Positions 6,259 to 13,392 are shown, counted from the first letter of the stretch. The stretch is DNA of 13,392 bases from Sulfurovum sp. (GCA_015490315.1 WFYB01000010.1:1-13392); one strand, 5' to 3'. Program-made: numbers and translations. Notes: generated from the letters alone by a model not told the origin.

Positions 6259-7769
6259 TGATCCTCCACCTGTGTTGTATTTTGCGGTCGTTTCTTGTGC
6301 TTTTTAAGATCTGGATCGGGGTTGAAGAGCCATATCGTCACGATAGGCACCACAAAACCGACCAAAATCACGATCCAAAGCAGTATGCCCAGCTCATCGT
6401 AGTTCGCCGGTGTGACTACGACCCCCTCTTTCTTGATCTCACGTGTGACCACAAAGATCTTGTTGAGATATTTGCTCAGCAGCCCCGAGGCACTCAGTGC
6501 GATGTTCATCAAAGATGCCATCAGTGCAAACCATGTCCCTTTTTTGCCCTCTGGGGCATAGATCGCGACAAGCGTAAGCATCAAAACACCGGCAATGTAG
6601 TCAAAGGGTGAAGCGAGCGCTGTATCGACCAGTGCGACGGTACGCGCATCAAGCCCAAGCTTCTCGTGGATACCGTAGTACATCCCAAGCACAGGGAGTG
6701 CGAGCAGCGTACTGATCACCGTCAGAAAGATAAGCACCTTGCCGATCGACCTATCCACGATAAACTTCGCACCAATCCACATCCCAAGCAGTGCGATACC
6801 GCCGCCTATCATCGAGAGTTTGGCAAAAAAAGCTTCATCAAACCCCAGTTTGTCGATCTCCCACCACTGCAGTGCGGGGCCGATACTTGGCATCGCCCTG
6901 TAGACAAAGATCACTATCATCGCCATTTTGATATGGTGAATCGTATTAGGATCGAGATCTTCGATCAGTGTACTGAGCAGATAGAGTACAACACCCAGCG
7001 ACACGACAAAGACGATCTCCTGTGAGTATGGCACCTCATTGTAGCCTATAAGCACCACAAACGCTGCAAATGCCAAGCCGCCAAAAAGCACCTGCTTGTT
7101 GAGTGGAGAGCTCTCAACGGGATTGAGCTTGACGACACTTACTCCTATAATAGAAAGGATCGGGATAAAAAGTGACCACTTAAAGACTGTCTCATAGCCA
7201 AATTTGTCTGCGGCGATACCCCCGAGCCACCCCATCAAAAAGATCGCCAGACCGAGTGAAAGTCTGGAGAGTACCTGGATAGTCGCCAGCTCTTTTTTGA
7301 GTGCTTCGGGCGACTGATACTTTTCTACCACTTCTGTCGTCATGGTATCTGCTACGACATCCTGCATCACAAATCCCACAACCCCAAGTACCGATGCGAA
7401 GATATAAACCTTTTCTTTAGAAAACCCGGCGATCCAGCTGTGGTGTCCCACGATGCCGATAAGCAATATCGTGCTTGCAGCGATCAGCAGCGCACCGATA
7501 TAGACATAGACCTTGCGGTTGGAGCCGAATATCTTGACCGAATCGACCATCTGCCCAAAAACCATCTTGATCGTCCACGGTACCGTTAGCCATACGCCCA
7601 GTGCGACCAGATCCTCCGCACTGAGCGCAAGCTCCTTTTTGACCCAGAAATCCTTGGCAATTGCAGTAAATACACTCGCCCCGTAGGCAAAGTAGATCAG
7701 CAACAGCGGTACATACCGCATTCTCAATGCGCGAATAGGTGCAAGTAGCGTTTCCCAAATAGCTTTCAT
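6255..7769 (-). CDS. BT1/folate-biopterin-type MFS transporter
   Basis: This roughly 504-residue integral membrane protein has about twelve hydrophobic segments. The N-terminal half contains PWTIKMVFGQMVDS followed by an R-K-Y loop, and later QDVVADTMTTEVVE. These correspond to the 'P-lIKPlfGllsDs' and 'DvvADa-vvE' signatures of the BT1 (folate/biopterin transporter) branch of the major facilitator superfamily. Characterised members in cyanobacteria, plants and protozoa carry folates or pterins; the substrate here is inferred only from family. The frame opens at GTG 7812-7814, but I prefer ATG 7767-7769 because it leads straight into the cytoplasmic start before the first membrane segment and follows an AGGAAGGA stretch, though with rather long spacing. 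It is coupled to the HAD phosphatase downstream and divergent from sqr. Confidence 0.8.
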   Translation of the reverse strand: MKAIWETLLAPIRALRMRYVPLLLIYFAYGASVFTAIAKDFWVKKELALSAEDLVALGVWLTVPWTIKMVFGQMVDSVKIFGSNRKVYVYIGALLIAASTILLIGIVGHHSWIAGFSKEKVYIFASVLGVVGFVMQDVVADTMTTEVVEKYQSPEALKKELATIQVLSRLSLGLAIFLMGWLGGIAADKFGYETVFKWSLFIPILSIIGVSVVKLNPVESSPLNKQVLFGGLAFAAFVVLIGYNEVPYSQEIVFVVSLGVVLYLLSTLIEDLDPNTIHHIKMAMIVIFVYRAMPSIGPALQWWEIDKLGFDEAFFAKLSMIGGGIALLGMWIGAKFIVDRSIGKVLIFLTVISTLLALPVLGMYYGIHEKLGLDARTVALVDTALASPFDYIAGVLMLTLVAIYAPEGKKGTWFALMASLMNIALSASGLLSKYLNKIFVVTREIKKEGVVVTPANYDELGILLWIVILVGFVVPIVTIWLFNPDPDLKKHKKRPQNTTQVEDQ

Positions 7770-7990
7770 GCTCTCGTTCGTTTCCTTCCTTGTTGCATTG
7801 CGGGATTGTAGCACAGCTTTGCAAACAGCGTGATAATCATACCATTAGAGTCCGAAAAACATCAGTTCCATTGATAAGGATCTTCCAAAACAGAGCCATT
7901 TCGCAAGGACTTTCTCCACAAACTGATAAGCAAATCAAATTATAACTATAAAAGAGAGTGAATTTAATAGGTTTTTAAATGTTCTTGTCA

Positions 7991-7996
7991 TAGAAT
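7991..7996 (+). promoter_or_regulatory. Candidate -10 box for sqr
   Basis: TAGAAT lies 34 bases before the sqr ATG, after T-rich DNA (GGTTTTTAAATGTTCTTG). A second candidate is the TATAACTATAAAAG stretch near 7943-7956. The remainder of the 261-bp divergent gap (7770-8030) shows no gene, no clear -35 box and no recognisable operator. Confidence 0.3.
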
Positions 7997-8030
7997 GAAT
8001 AGACAAAATACATTAAGAGGAAGGATCGCT

Positions 8031-9503
8031 ATGGCACGTGTAGTTGTTATGGGTGGCGGTGTCTCAGGACACACCGCTGCGACATTTATGAAAAAATGGC
8101 TGGGTAAAGAGCACGACGTTGTCGTCGTCACCCCAAATTCACAATGGAACTGGATTCCGTCAAATATTTGGGTCGGTGTAGGACAGATGCAGAAGAAAGA
8201 TGTGGTTTTCCCATTGGCACCGATCTACAAAAAAGCAGGGATCGACTATAGACAGGCAAAAGCTGTCTCTATCCACCCCGAGGGCAAAGAGACAGATCCG
8301 ACACCTTACATCACCATCGAATATACCAGTGAGGATAAAAAGGGTCAAACAGAAGAGATCAGCTATGACTATCTGGTCAACGCCACCGGACCGAAGCTCA
8401 ACTTTGATGCAACTCCAGGTCTGGGTGACGGCAACGGTCAGATAGGTAACCATACTGTCTCTGTCTGTACCGCAGACCATGCAGTCCATGCCAATCTCGA
8501 ACTCAAAAAAATCTTCGAAAAAGCCAAAAAAGGCGAACGCCAGAAGATTCTTGTAGGAACGGGACACGGTATGTGTACCTGCCAGGGTGCTGCTTTTGAG
8601 TATATCTTCAATATTGAGCATGAAGCCAACAAAGCCGGTGTCAGAGATATGCTCGATATCAAATGGATCTCCAACGAATCCTTCCTTGGTGACTTCGGTA
8701 TGGGCGGTATGCATATGAAAGTCGGAGGCTATGTCGTCAGCTCCAAGCTCTTCGCAGAATCACTCCATGCAGAGCGTAACGTACCTTGGATCATCGGTGC
8801 ACACGTCAACAAAGTCGAAGAGGGGAAAGTACACTATGAACTGCTCGACGGTACTACCGGTACCGAAGAGTTCGACTTTGCGATGCTTATCCCGCCCTTT
8901 GGCGGTGTAGGGCTCAAAGCCTACGACAAAAACGGTGAGGATATCACAGAGAAGATCTTTGCTCCCAACGGTTTCATGAAAGTAGATGCCGACTATACGG
9001 CAAAACCGTATGAAGAGTGGAAAGCAAGCGACTGGCCGAGAACCTACCAGAACCCTGACTATAAAAATATGTTTGCGGCCGGTATCGCCTTTGCGCCGCC
9101 GCATCTCATCTCCAAGCCAGCCACATCGCCTAACGGTACGCCGATCAACCCGACACCGCCAAGAACCGGTATGCCTGCGGGTATCATTGGAAAAGCCGTC
9201 GCACACTCTATCTGCAGTATGATCAAAGATGGAGAAAATGCGCATATCCATGAAGCATCGATGGCGGAAATGGGTGCGGCATGTGTCGCCTCTGCCGGTA
9301 AAGGGCTCTTTGACGGGCAGGCAGCAGCGATGACGGTCTATCCAGTCGTCCCAGACTATGACAAATATCCCGCTACCGGACGTGATCCGGAGTACACCTA
9401 CGGAGAGATCGGTCTTGCAGGACACTGGATCAAGCATATCCTGCATCATATGTTCATCTACAAAGCCAAACTCAAGCCGGGCTGGACGCTGATCCCTGAA
9501 TAA
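8031..9503 (+). CDS. sqr: Sulfide:quinone oxidoreductase
   Basis: This 490-residue flavoprotein oxidises sulfide to polysulfide or sulfur and passes electrons to membrane quinone. The N terminus MARVVVMGGGVSGHTAATF is the FAD dinucleotide fold; NATGPKLNF (117-125) and NMFAAGIAFAPP (346-357) are further FAD contacts. Three cysteines line up by context with the catalytic cysteines known from Aquifex SQR (124, 156, 347): C146 in SVCTADHA, C184 in CTCQGAAFEY, and C418 in GAACVAS. The C-terminal IGLAGHWIKHILHHMFIYKA forms the expected amphipathic membrane-docking helices. An extra cysteine, C182, sits two residues before C184. I chose ATG 8031 because AAGGA lies 7 bases upstream and the FAD fold starts at once; an ATG 12 codons earlier has neither. 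SQR subtype is not assigned. A small gene follows. Confidence 0.9.
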   Translation: MARVVVMGGGVSGHTAATFMKKWLGKEHDVVVVTPNSQWNWIPSNIWVGVGQMQKKDVVFPLAPIYKKAGIDYRQAKAVSIHPEGKETDPTPYITIEYTSEDKKGQTEEISYDYLVNATGPKLNFDATPGLGDGNGQIGNHTVSVCTADHAVHANLELKKIFEKAKKGERQKILVGTGHGMCTCQGAAFEYIFNIEHEANKAGVRDMLDIKWISNESFLGDFGMGGMHMKVGGYVVSSKLFAESLHAERNVPWIIGAHVNKVEEGKVHYELLDGTTGTEEFDFAMLIPPFGGVGLKAYDKNGEDITEKIFAPNGFMKVDADYTAKPYEEWKASDWPRTYQNPDYKNMFAAGIAFAPPHLISKPATSPNGTPINPTPPRTGMPAGIIGKAVAHSICSMIKDGENAHIHEASMAEMGAACVASAGKGLFDGQAAAMTVYPVVPDYDKYPATGRDPEYTYGEIGLAGHWIKHILHHMFIYKAKLKPGWTLIPE

Positions 9504-9526
9504 TATCAGCGGTCACAAAACCATTT

Positions 9527-9543
9527 GCAAGGCACTGCCTTGC
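9527..9543 (+). other. Perfect hairpin between sqr and the small downstream gene
   Basis: GCAAGGC-ACT-GCCTTGC forms a 7-bp stem with a 3-base loop, 23 bases after the sqr stop. No T-run follows, so it is not a standard terminator; it may stabilise the sqr mRNA 3' end or reduce read-through. TGATACAAT (9545-9553), an extended -10-like sequence, comes right after it. Confidence 0.55.
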
Positions 9544-9571
9544 GTGATACAATAACCAAAAGGAGAAAAAA

Positions 9572-9733
9572 ATGAATGATCCATTATTGAACTTTCGTAA
9601 AAACCCGCAGTTTACAAACACGATGATCCCGGATCGTTTTGTCAGATTTATGCGCAAATGTGTTATTTGGCAATTCATCCGCTTTACAGTGATCAATATC
9701 AAAATGCTGATCGTTGTCAGCAAAAGTCACTGA
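9572..9733 (+). CDS. 53-residue basic hydrophobic small protein behind sqr
   Basis: The frame runs from ATG 9572 to TGA 9731-9733 and has a very good Shine-Dalgarno sequence (AAGGAG, 7 bases upstream), better than many genes here. The product starts MNDPLLNFRKNPQF, and its second half (RFVRFMRKCVIWQFIRFTVI, then NIKMLIVVSKSH) alternates arginine/lysine with bulky hydrophobic residues. That pattern suits an amphipathic helix lying on the inner membrane face or a single short membrane span. There is one cysteine (C30) and no signal peptide. I do not recognise a family. Its position 68 bases after sqr on the same strand suggests co-transcription and a possible link to the membrane-bound SQR. It could also be an unrelated small membrane peptide. 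Confidence 0.7.
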   Translation: MNDPLLNFRKNPQFTNTMIPDRFVRFMRKCVIWQFIRFTVINIKMLIVVSKSH

Positions 9734-9740
9734 TGGGAGT

Positions 9741-9956
9741 TTATCCCTTTTTGATCACCAGCAGCGGCAGCATGCCGAAGTAGGACAGTGTCCCGTAAGC
9801 GTGATCGATATTGACATCGGGCTTGATCTCTTTGATCATAGCCTTGATATCCGCTTCATCCATATCCCCAAGATACTCCCCTTCCCCATGATCCTCTTTG
9901 TAAAGTTTCACAAGCAGATGCGTAGGTTTCTCTTCTGTATATTTCCAGATTGTCAT
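9741..9956 (-). CDS. 71-residue hypothetical protein
   Basis: The product begins MTIWKYTEEKPTHLLVKLYK. It is a small acidic cytoplasmic protein without cysteine or membrane segment: predicted strand (HLLVKLYKED), acidic linker (GEGEYLGDMD), helix (EADIKAMIKEIK) and terminal strand (MLPLLVIKKG). I do not recognise the family. Support for being real comes from its clean composition, a perfect TATAAT 33 bases upstream of the ATG, and the fact that it fills the gap between its neighbours. The Shine-Dalgarno sequence (AAAGG, about 10 bases upstream) is only fair. Its stop lies 7 bases from the stop of the convergent small gene behind sqr. Confidence 0.65.
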   Translation of the reverse strand: MTIWKYTEEKPTHLLVKLYKEDHGEGEYLGDMDEADIKAMIKEIKPDVNIDHAYGTLSYFGMLPLLVIKKG

Positions 9957-9988
9957 AATATAATGCCTTTGTAGCGGTATTGTCCCGG

Positions 9989-9994
9989 ATTATA
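9989..9994 (-). promoter_or_regulatory. Probable -10 box for the 71-residue gene
   Basis: TATAAT on the - strand (ATTATA on +), preceded by T-rich TTTATATTTTCGC, lies 33 bases before the ATG at 9956. No -35 box is evident, as is usual in this phylum. Confidence 0.45.
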
Positions 9995-10040
9995 GCGAAA
10001 ATATAAAGGGTGATGTGTATAAAAGTGAAGTGATAAATGT

Positions 10041-10065
10041 AGCGTTCCAAAGAGAAACGCTTTGG
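10041..10065 (-). other. Two mutually exclusive stem-loops downstream of rpsI
   Basis: AGCGTT (10041-10046) can pair with AACGCT (10056-10061), and CCAAAG (10047-10052) can pair with CTTTGG (10060-10065). The two stems interleave, so only one can form at a time. They lie about 50-75 bases past the rpsI stop. No strong T-run follows, so termination is uncertain. Confidence 0.4.
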
Positions 10066-10083
10066 AGATAAGAAAGCGATGTC

Positions 10084-10102
10084 TTTCGGAAAAGATCCGA
10101 AA
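10084..10102 (-). terminator. Possible hairpin at the end of the rplM-rpsI transcript
   Basis: TTTCGGA and TCCGAAA form a 7-bp stem with a 5-base loop, 12 bases past the rpsI stop. In the direction of rpsI the next bases are GACATCG rather than a T-run, so this may be an RNA 3'-end structure rather than a classical intrinsic terminator. Confidence 0.35.
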
Positions 10103-10113
10103 AACAGAAGCCA

Positions 10114-10503
10114 CTATCTTTTTGAGAACTGTGGAGAACGTCTCGCTTTTTTCTTACCTGGCTTCTTACGCTCAACCACTCTGGAGTCACGTGTGAGAAG
10201 ACCCATTGGCTTGAGGATCGCTCTAAATGACGGTTCGAACTCAACCAATGCTTTGGAGATACCGTGCTTCACTGCATCTGCCTGTGCAGAGTAACCGCCG
10301 CCAAGCGTTGTTGCTCTGATGTTCATAGACTCGAGCTGCTTTGTCGCTTCAAGTGGCAGTCTGACTTTCATCTTGAGTGTCTCATGTCCGCCGAGCCACT
10401 GGTCAAGTGTTTTGCCGTTTACAAGGATCTCACCGTTACCTGGTGTAAGCCAGACTTTGGCGATCGCCGCTTTTCTTTTTCCTGTTGCATAAACTGTTGC
10501 CAT
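10114..10503 (-). CDS. rpsI: 30S ribosomal protein S9 (uS9)
   Basis: This 129-residue protein of the small ribosomal subunit begins MATVYATGKRKAAIAKVWLT. It continues GNGEILVNGKTLDQWLG, carries the GGGYSAQADAVKHGISKAL signature, and ends in the basic tail KKARRSPQFSKR, whose last residues reach the P-site tRNA in ribosome structures. All family features are present at normal length. The ATG shares one base with the rplM stop (TAATG), and the Shine-Dalgarno AAGGGG lies in the last rplM codons, so translation of the two is coupled. Confidence 0.99.
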   Translation of the reverse strand: MATVYATGKRKAAIAKVWLTPGNGEILVNGKTLDQWLGGHETLKMKVRLPLEATKQLESMNIRATTLGGGYSAQADAVKHGISKALVEFEPSFRAILKPMGLLTRDSRVVERKKPGKKKARRSPQFSKR

Positions 10504-10931
10504 TATTTAGCCCCTTTGTTGATCTGTGCAGTGTGCGGATGCTCGCTTCCGGCATACACTTTGAGTTTCTTGAGCATTTGTCTGCCGAGTGTAGTCTTTG
10601 GAAGCATACCTCTTACAGCAAGCTTGTAGAGCTTTTCTGTGTGGTTTTCAAGCATATCACCCAGTTTTTTACTCTTGGTAGAACCGAAGTATCCAGAGTG
10701 TGTAAAGTACTCTTTCTCATCCAGTTTTACACCTGTAAATTTCGCTTTTTCAGCATTGATGATAACGACGTAATCACCGCAATCAACGTTTGGTGTAAAT
10801 GAAGGCTTGTGTTTACCTCTGAGTAATGTAGCAACTTCAGTCAAGATACGTCCGAAAGTTTTACCTTCAGCATCGATCAGGTGCCACTCTCTTTGTACTT
10901 CATGAGGTTTTGTGACTTTTGTCATTTTCAT
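10503..10931 (-). CDS. rplM: 50S ribosomal protein L13 (uL13)
   Basis: This 142-residue protein of the large subunit binds early in 23S rRNA assembly. It has EWHLIDAEGKTFGRILTEVA, LLRGKHKPSFTPNVDCGDYV, HSGYFGSTKSKKL, AVRGMLPKTTLGRQML and KLKVYAGSEHPHTAQ, all standard for L13. The frame opens further upstream, but I chose ATG 10929-10931 because AGGA lies 8 bases before it; a second ATG two codons later (10925) is possible. It is the first gene of the usual rplM-rpsI pair. Confidence 0.98.
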   Translation of the reverse strand: MKMTKVTKPHEVQREWHLIDAEGKTFGRILTEVATLLRGKHKPSFTPNVDCGDYVVIINAEKAKFTGVKLDEKEYFTHSGYFGSTKSKKLGDMLENHTEKLYKLAVRGMLPKTTLGRQMLKKLKVYAGSEHPHTAQINKGAK

Positions 10932-10963
10932 GATGATTTTCCTTGTATGAACTATAGTCAAAG

Positions 10964-10981
10964 GGGCGATTGAGAGCACCC
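10964..10981 (-). promoter_or_regulatory. Small stem-loop in the rplM leader
   Basis: In the rplM mRNA leader GGGUG and CGCCC can form a 5-bp stem (one G-U pair) with an 8-base loop, 32-49 bases before the start. In E. coli L13 represses its own operon through the leader; whether this small stem plays that part here is only a guess. Confidence 0.25.
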
Positions 10982-11000
10982 TAAACTATTTTGTGAACGG

Positions 11001-11006
11001 ATTGTA
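11001..11006 (-). promoter_or_regulatory. Candidate -10 box for rplM-rpsI
   Basis: TACAAT on the - strand (GGATACAATCC) lies about 70 bases before the rplM ATG and 18 bases past the addA stop, after AT-rich DNA. If right, it gives a leader of about 60 bases. No -35 box is visible. TATAGT at about 10952-10957 is a closer alternative. Confidence 0.4.
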
Positions 11007-11024
11007 TCCACATAATCTTAATAT

Positions 11025-13392
11025 TTATTTAAATTCAGTTAAATTTAAGTTTATATACTCGATTTTCTCTTTTTCGAGGTAGAGGATCACCCCTCTGCTC
11101 TCTCTACCGGTCAATACCTGCACCGCGCTGACATAGGATGCGACCTGATGCTGATGTTTGAGCATCCCCTTTTTGGAGCTCTTGTAGTCGACCACCACAT
11201 AGTGATCAGGGTACTCGAGCAGCAGATCGATCTGCTTGAGTTCCCCCCGGTAGCTGAGGGAGCGCTCTTTGTAGATCTTGGCACCCTCGATCAACCCGGC
11301 AAACTGTCTGTCCTCCAAGAGTCTTTCGATACGGCTGCGGATATCCTCTATCTCCTCTTCACAGAGCAAAGCGCCATAGCGTCCCCGCATCGCAGCAAGG
11401 GCACGCTGCAGACTTGCTTTGTCAAAAGCTGCCATCATCTCCAGCGTATAGTGCAGCGCCGTCCCAAAGCGAACTGAGCGTTGATCGATCTCTTCCTCTT
11501 CGCCTCTTTGCCCAGACTCCTGTACTCCGTAATGGTGCAGTGTCACGCGCTTGGGCAGTGCGGGGCTTTCAGTACGTCTCTCCTGCTTGGCTGTCGCACT
11601 CTTGACGCCTCTGGTGAGTGCCTGCATGCCGATCTCATCAAAGATAGAACCCTCCGCCTTCTTGAGTATGGTCATCCCCTCTACGGCACGGGTGAGTGCA
11701 ACATAGAGGACGTTGAGCCTGTCTTTCCCCGAAGCTGCTTTGCGCGCCTCTATCACTTGCGCATAGACGCTGTCAAGATATTCGCGCCCTTTCATCCGAT
11801 AGAAGATACGCTCCACATGAAGATCATCGTTGTAGTGGTAAATCAACGGTGCCTTGTCGCTGTTGGGTCTGGTCATCTTGTCCACAAGGATCACATGCCC
11901 AAACTCCAATCCTTTCGAGCCGTGTATCGTCATGATCTGCGCACCGTGCACACTCCCCTGTGCCACAGCGATACGGGAGGTGGCAAACTCCTCGAGAAAA
12001 TCGGGGATATTCTCAAACCCGGCGGCAAACTCCATCAGCTTCAAAATGTTGCGGTCTGCCTCGAAATAGTCAAAGGTCTTTATCAACCTGTCTATCACCT
12101 CCAGAGGCTCCATAAAGGTAGAGAACCACGTCAGATCGACCTCTTCGAGCCGTTTGCCTGTATATTCGAGCATTGCCTGCGCATCGATCTCCTCTCCGTA
12201 GAAAAGGTAGGATAGCATCGCAGCCAAAGCGGCGATCTTGGGAAGGAATTTGAGCGAACTTGAGGTTTTAAGCAGTGTTGGGATACCGGCCGCTTCACAT
12301 GCTTCCTGTACCTTCTGCCCATCCTTGTTGGTACTGACAAGCAGCGCGATATCATCTACCGCCACCCCCAGATCGAGCAGTCTATTCAGCTCGGTGAGAG
12401 CAGACGCTATCAGATCCTCACTCTCTTCTATCTCTATGACCTCGACATACCCCTGGGGGGCATCTGCTCTGTTCTTTTGGGGGATATATCCCGGCATGGC
12501 TGGCTCAAACCAGCGATTGACCTGTTCTACCACATGTCTGCTGCTGCGGTAGTTGGTATCCATCGGCAGCACCGGTATACAGTAGTCATCCGCCACTTTA
12601 TCAAAGAGCTCCTCCACCCCGCCACGAAAACGGTAGAGGGACTGCTTGGTATCCCCTACATAAAAAAAGCTTCTAAACTCACTCTGCCCCACACCTGCAA
12701 ATATCTCATCGATGAGCGGTTTAAGCAGCAGAAACTGCAGTGTCGAAGTATCCTGAAACTCATCGAGCAATATATGCTTGAACTTCGCATCGAGCTTGAA
12801 ATACAAAAACTCTTTGGAGATACTCTCATAGAGCAGTCGATAGGTAAAATAGCTCAGATCATCGAAGGTCAACACACCAGTCTGCTTGGCATAGGAGATC
12901 GTTGCGTTCTTGTAGTGGTCATAGAGGGCAAAGAGATTGTGCAAAACGATACGCTCTTTGGCTTCCATCCACTCTCCCAGCAGCTTCTTCAATGCTAAAA
13001 ATACTTCATCGATCTGCGAGTTTGCCTCTACAGATTTTTTATACCATTGGTGCTCAGTAAGGCTCTCTTTGGCAAAGACCGATTTGGATGCCAATGTTTT
13101 GATCTCATTTGGCTCAAAGTTTGCAATGGCTGACTTGGAGGCTTTTGCCTCTACAACCAGCGTATGAAGGCGTTGCCTGCAGCTTTCAATCTGTGCTTCG
13201 ATCTCTTGAAGGTTAGGCATCTTATAGTCAGCAGAAGGCAGAAGCGGATCGATCTTGTAAAAATCCTGCATCAGTGCAAAGATCTTGGCAAAGCGTTTGT
13301 CCTCTATATCCATCGCCAGCTTAACCAGTCGGCCAAGCCCGCCGTCACGCTCAACCTCTTCGAGAAACAGTATCTCCAGCTTCTCTTCACTC
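11025..13392 (-). CDS. addA: AddA/RecB-type helicase-nuclease, C-terminal part
   Basis: The gene continues past the right edge: codons stay open upstream of the first in-window ATG (13311-13313) to the end, giving about 788 visible residues. The Walker A end lies outside the window. Counting from that ATG, UvrD-type helicase motifs are DEFQDTS (184-190, motif II), GDTKQSLYRFRGG (220-232, III), NYRSS (254-258, IV), TIHGSKGLEFG (462-472, V) and LYVALTRA (536-543, VI). A RecB-family nuclease domain follows with H621, D696 in KQIDLLLE, and D709/K711 in VVVDYKSSK, then a Q-x3-Y helix (HQVASY). All nuclease residues are present. With AddB this makes the DNA end-resection complex for double-strand-break repair. 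AddB is not in this window; it may lie upstream. Confidence 0.93.
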   Translation of the reverse strand, partial: SEEKLEILFLEEVERDGGLGRLVKLAMDIEDKRFAKIFALMQDFYKIDPLLPSADYKMPNLQEIEAQIESCRQRLHTLVVEAKASKSAIANFEPNEIKTLASKSVFAKESLTEHQWYKKSVEANSQIDEVFLALKKLLGEWMEAKERIVLHNLFALYDHYKNATISYAKQTGVLTFDDLSYFTYRLLYESISKEFLYFKLDAKFKHILLDEFQDTSTLQFLLLKPLIDEIFAGVGQSEFRSFFYVGDTKQSLYRFRGGVEELFDKVADDYCIPVLPMDTNYRSSRHVVEQVNRWFEPAMPGYIPQKNRADAPQGYVEVIEIEESEDLIASALTELNRLLDLGVAVDDIALLVSTNKDGQKVQEACEAAGIPTLLKTSSSLKFLPKIAALAAMLSYLFYGEEIDAQAMLEYTGKRLEEVDLTWFSTFMEPLEVIDRLIKTFDYFEADRNILKLMEFAAGFENIPDFLEEFATSRIAVAQGSVHGAQIMTIHGSKGLEFGHVILVDKMTRPNSDKAPLIYHYNDDLHVERIFYRMKGREYLDSVYAQVIEARKAASGKDRLNVLYVALTRAVEGMTILKKAEGSIFDEIGMQALTRGVKSATAKQERRTESPALPKRVTLHHYGVQESGQRGEEEEIDQRSVRFGTALHYTLEMMAAFDKASLQRALAAMRGRYGALLCEEEIEDIRSRIERLLEDRQFAGLIEGAKIYKERSLSYRGELKQIDLLLEYPDHYVVVDYKSSKKGMLKHQHQVASYVSAVQVLTGRESRGVILYLEKEKIEYINLNLTEFK

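Noticed and set aside
7417..7824. A cysteine-rich 135-residue reading frame overlapping the transporter
   Set aside because: It looks like a zinc-binding protein at first sight, but it is an alternative frame of the transporter gene on the same strand, and the true frame has clear membrane segments and BT1 signatures.
8160..8714. Long reading frames opposite sqr on the - strand (also 8760-9449)
   Set aside because: They are antisense shadows of a well-supported sqr gene; composition is unlike a protein family and starts lack ribosome binding sites.
7890..9545. Similar short sequences flanking sqr (CCATTTCGCAAGGACT near 7898 and CCATTTGCAAGGCACT near 9521) as attachment sites or insertion footprints
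   Set aside because: They match only with two gaps, are about 16 bases long, and no integrase or transposase lies between them; probably coincidence.
11481..12215. A 244-residue reading frame on the + strand
   Set aside because: It lies wholly antisense to the AddA helicase gene, whose motifs are intact; the translation shows no recognisable domain.

Overview
The window looks like a chromosomal segment of a sulfur-oxidising, autotrophic Campylobacterota (formerly Epsilonproteobacteria), most likely Sulfurovum or a close relative. This is inferred from the four-subunit pyruvate:ferredoxin oxidoreductase in the order porG-D-A-B (as in Helicobacter and relatives), the flavoprotein sulfide:quinone oxidoreductase, the rplM-rpsI sequences, the RecB-like AddA helicase-nuclease, and promoters with a -10 box but little -35. 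No phage, plasmid, CRISPR, toxin-antitoxin or defence gene is visible. The genes are mostly ordinary housekeeping and energy-metabolism genes; the unusual material lies in small repeats and structured intergenic DNA.

Layout. 1-233: 3' end of a cupin protein on the + strand, whose stop overlaps the stop of a convergent standalone MnmC2-type tRNA methyltransferase (230-1057, -). A short REP-like palindrome (1059-1086) sits at the start of that gene. Upstream, on the - strand, luxS (1403-1933) overlaps a 101-residue gene (1104-1409). The 338-bp gap 1934-2271 holds a luxS promoter and two diverged tandem copies of a roughly 108-123 bp hairpin-forming repeat. The second copy reaches into the porB stop codon. 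The por operon runs porG (4948-5511), porD (4476-4934), porA (3228-4466), porB (2272-3225), all on the - strand with gaps of 2-13 bp. A HAD phosphatase (5602-6258) overlaps a BT1/folate-biopterin-type transporter (6255-7769) by 4 bp.

Divergently on the + strand, sqr (8031-9503) is followed, after a perfect 7-bp hairpin, by a 53-residue basic hydrophobic small protein (9572-9733). A 71-residue hypothetical protein (9741-9956, -) converges on it. Then come rplM-rpsI (10931 to 10114, -) and a RecB/AddA-type helicase-nuclease that runs off the right edge (11025-13392, -).

How they work together. SQR feeds electrons from sulfide into the quinone pool. PorGDAB makes pyruvate from acetyl-CoA and CO2 in organisms using the reductive TCA cycle, or runs in reverse. 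LuxS recycles S-ribosylhomocysteine, a product that arises from methyltransferases such as the neighbouring MnmC2-like enzyme. AddA, with an AddB not seen here, repairs double-strand breaks. The best candidates for something undescribed are the paired structured repeats between luxS and porB and the small protein behind sqr. Neither can be given a function from the sequence alone.
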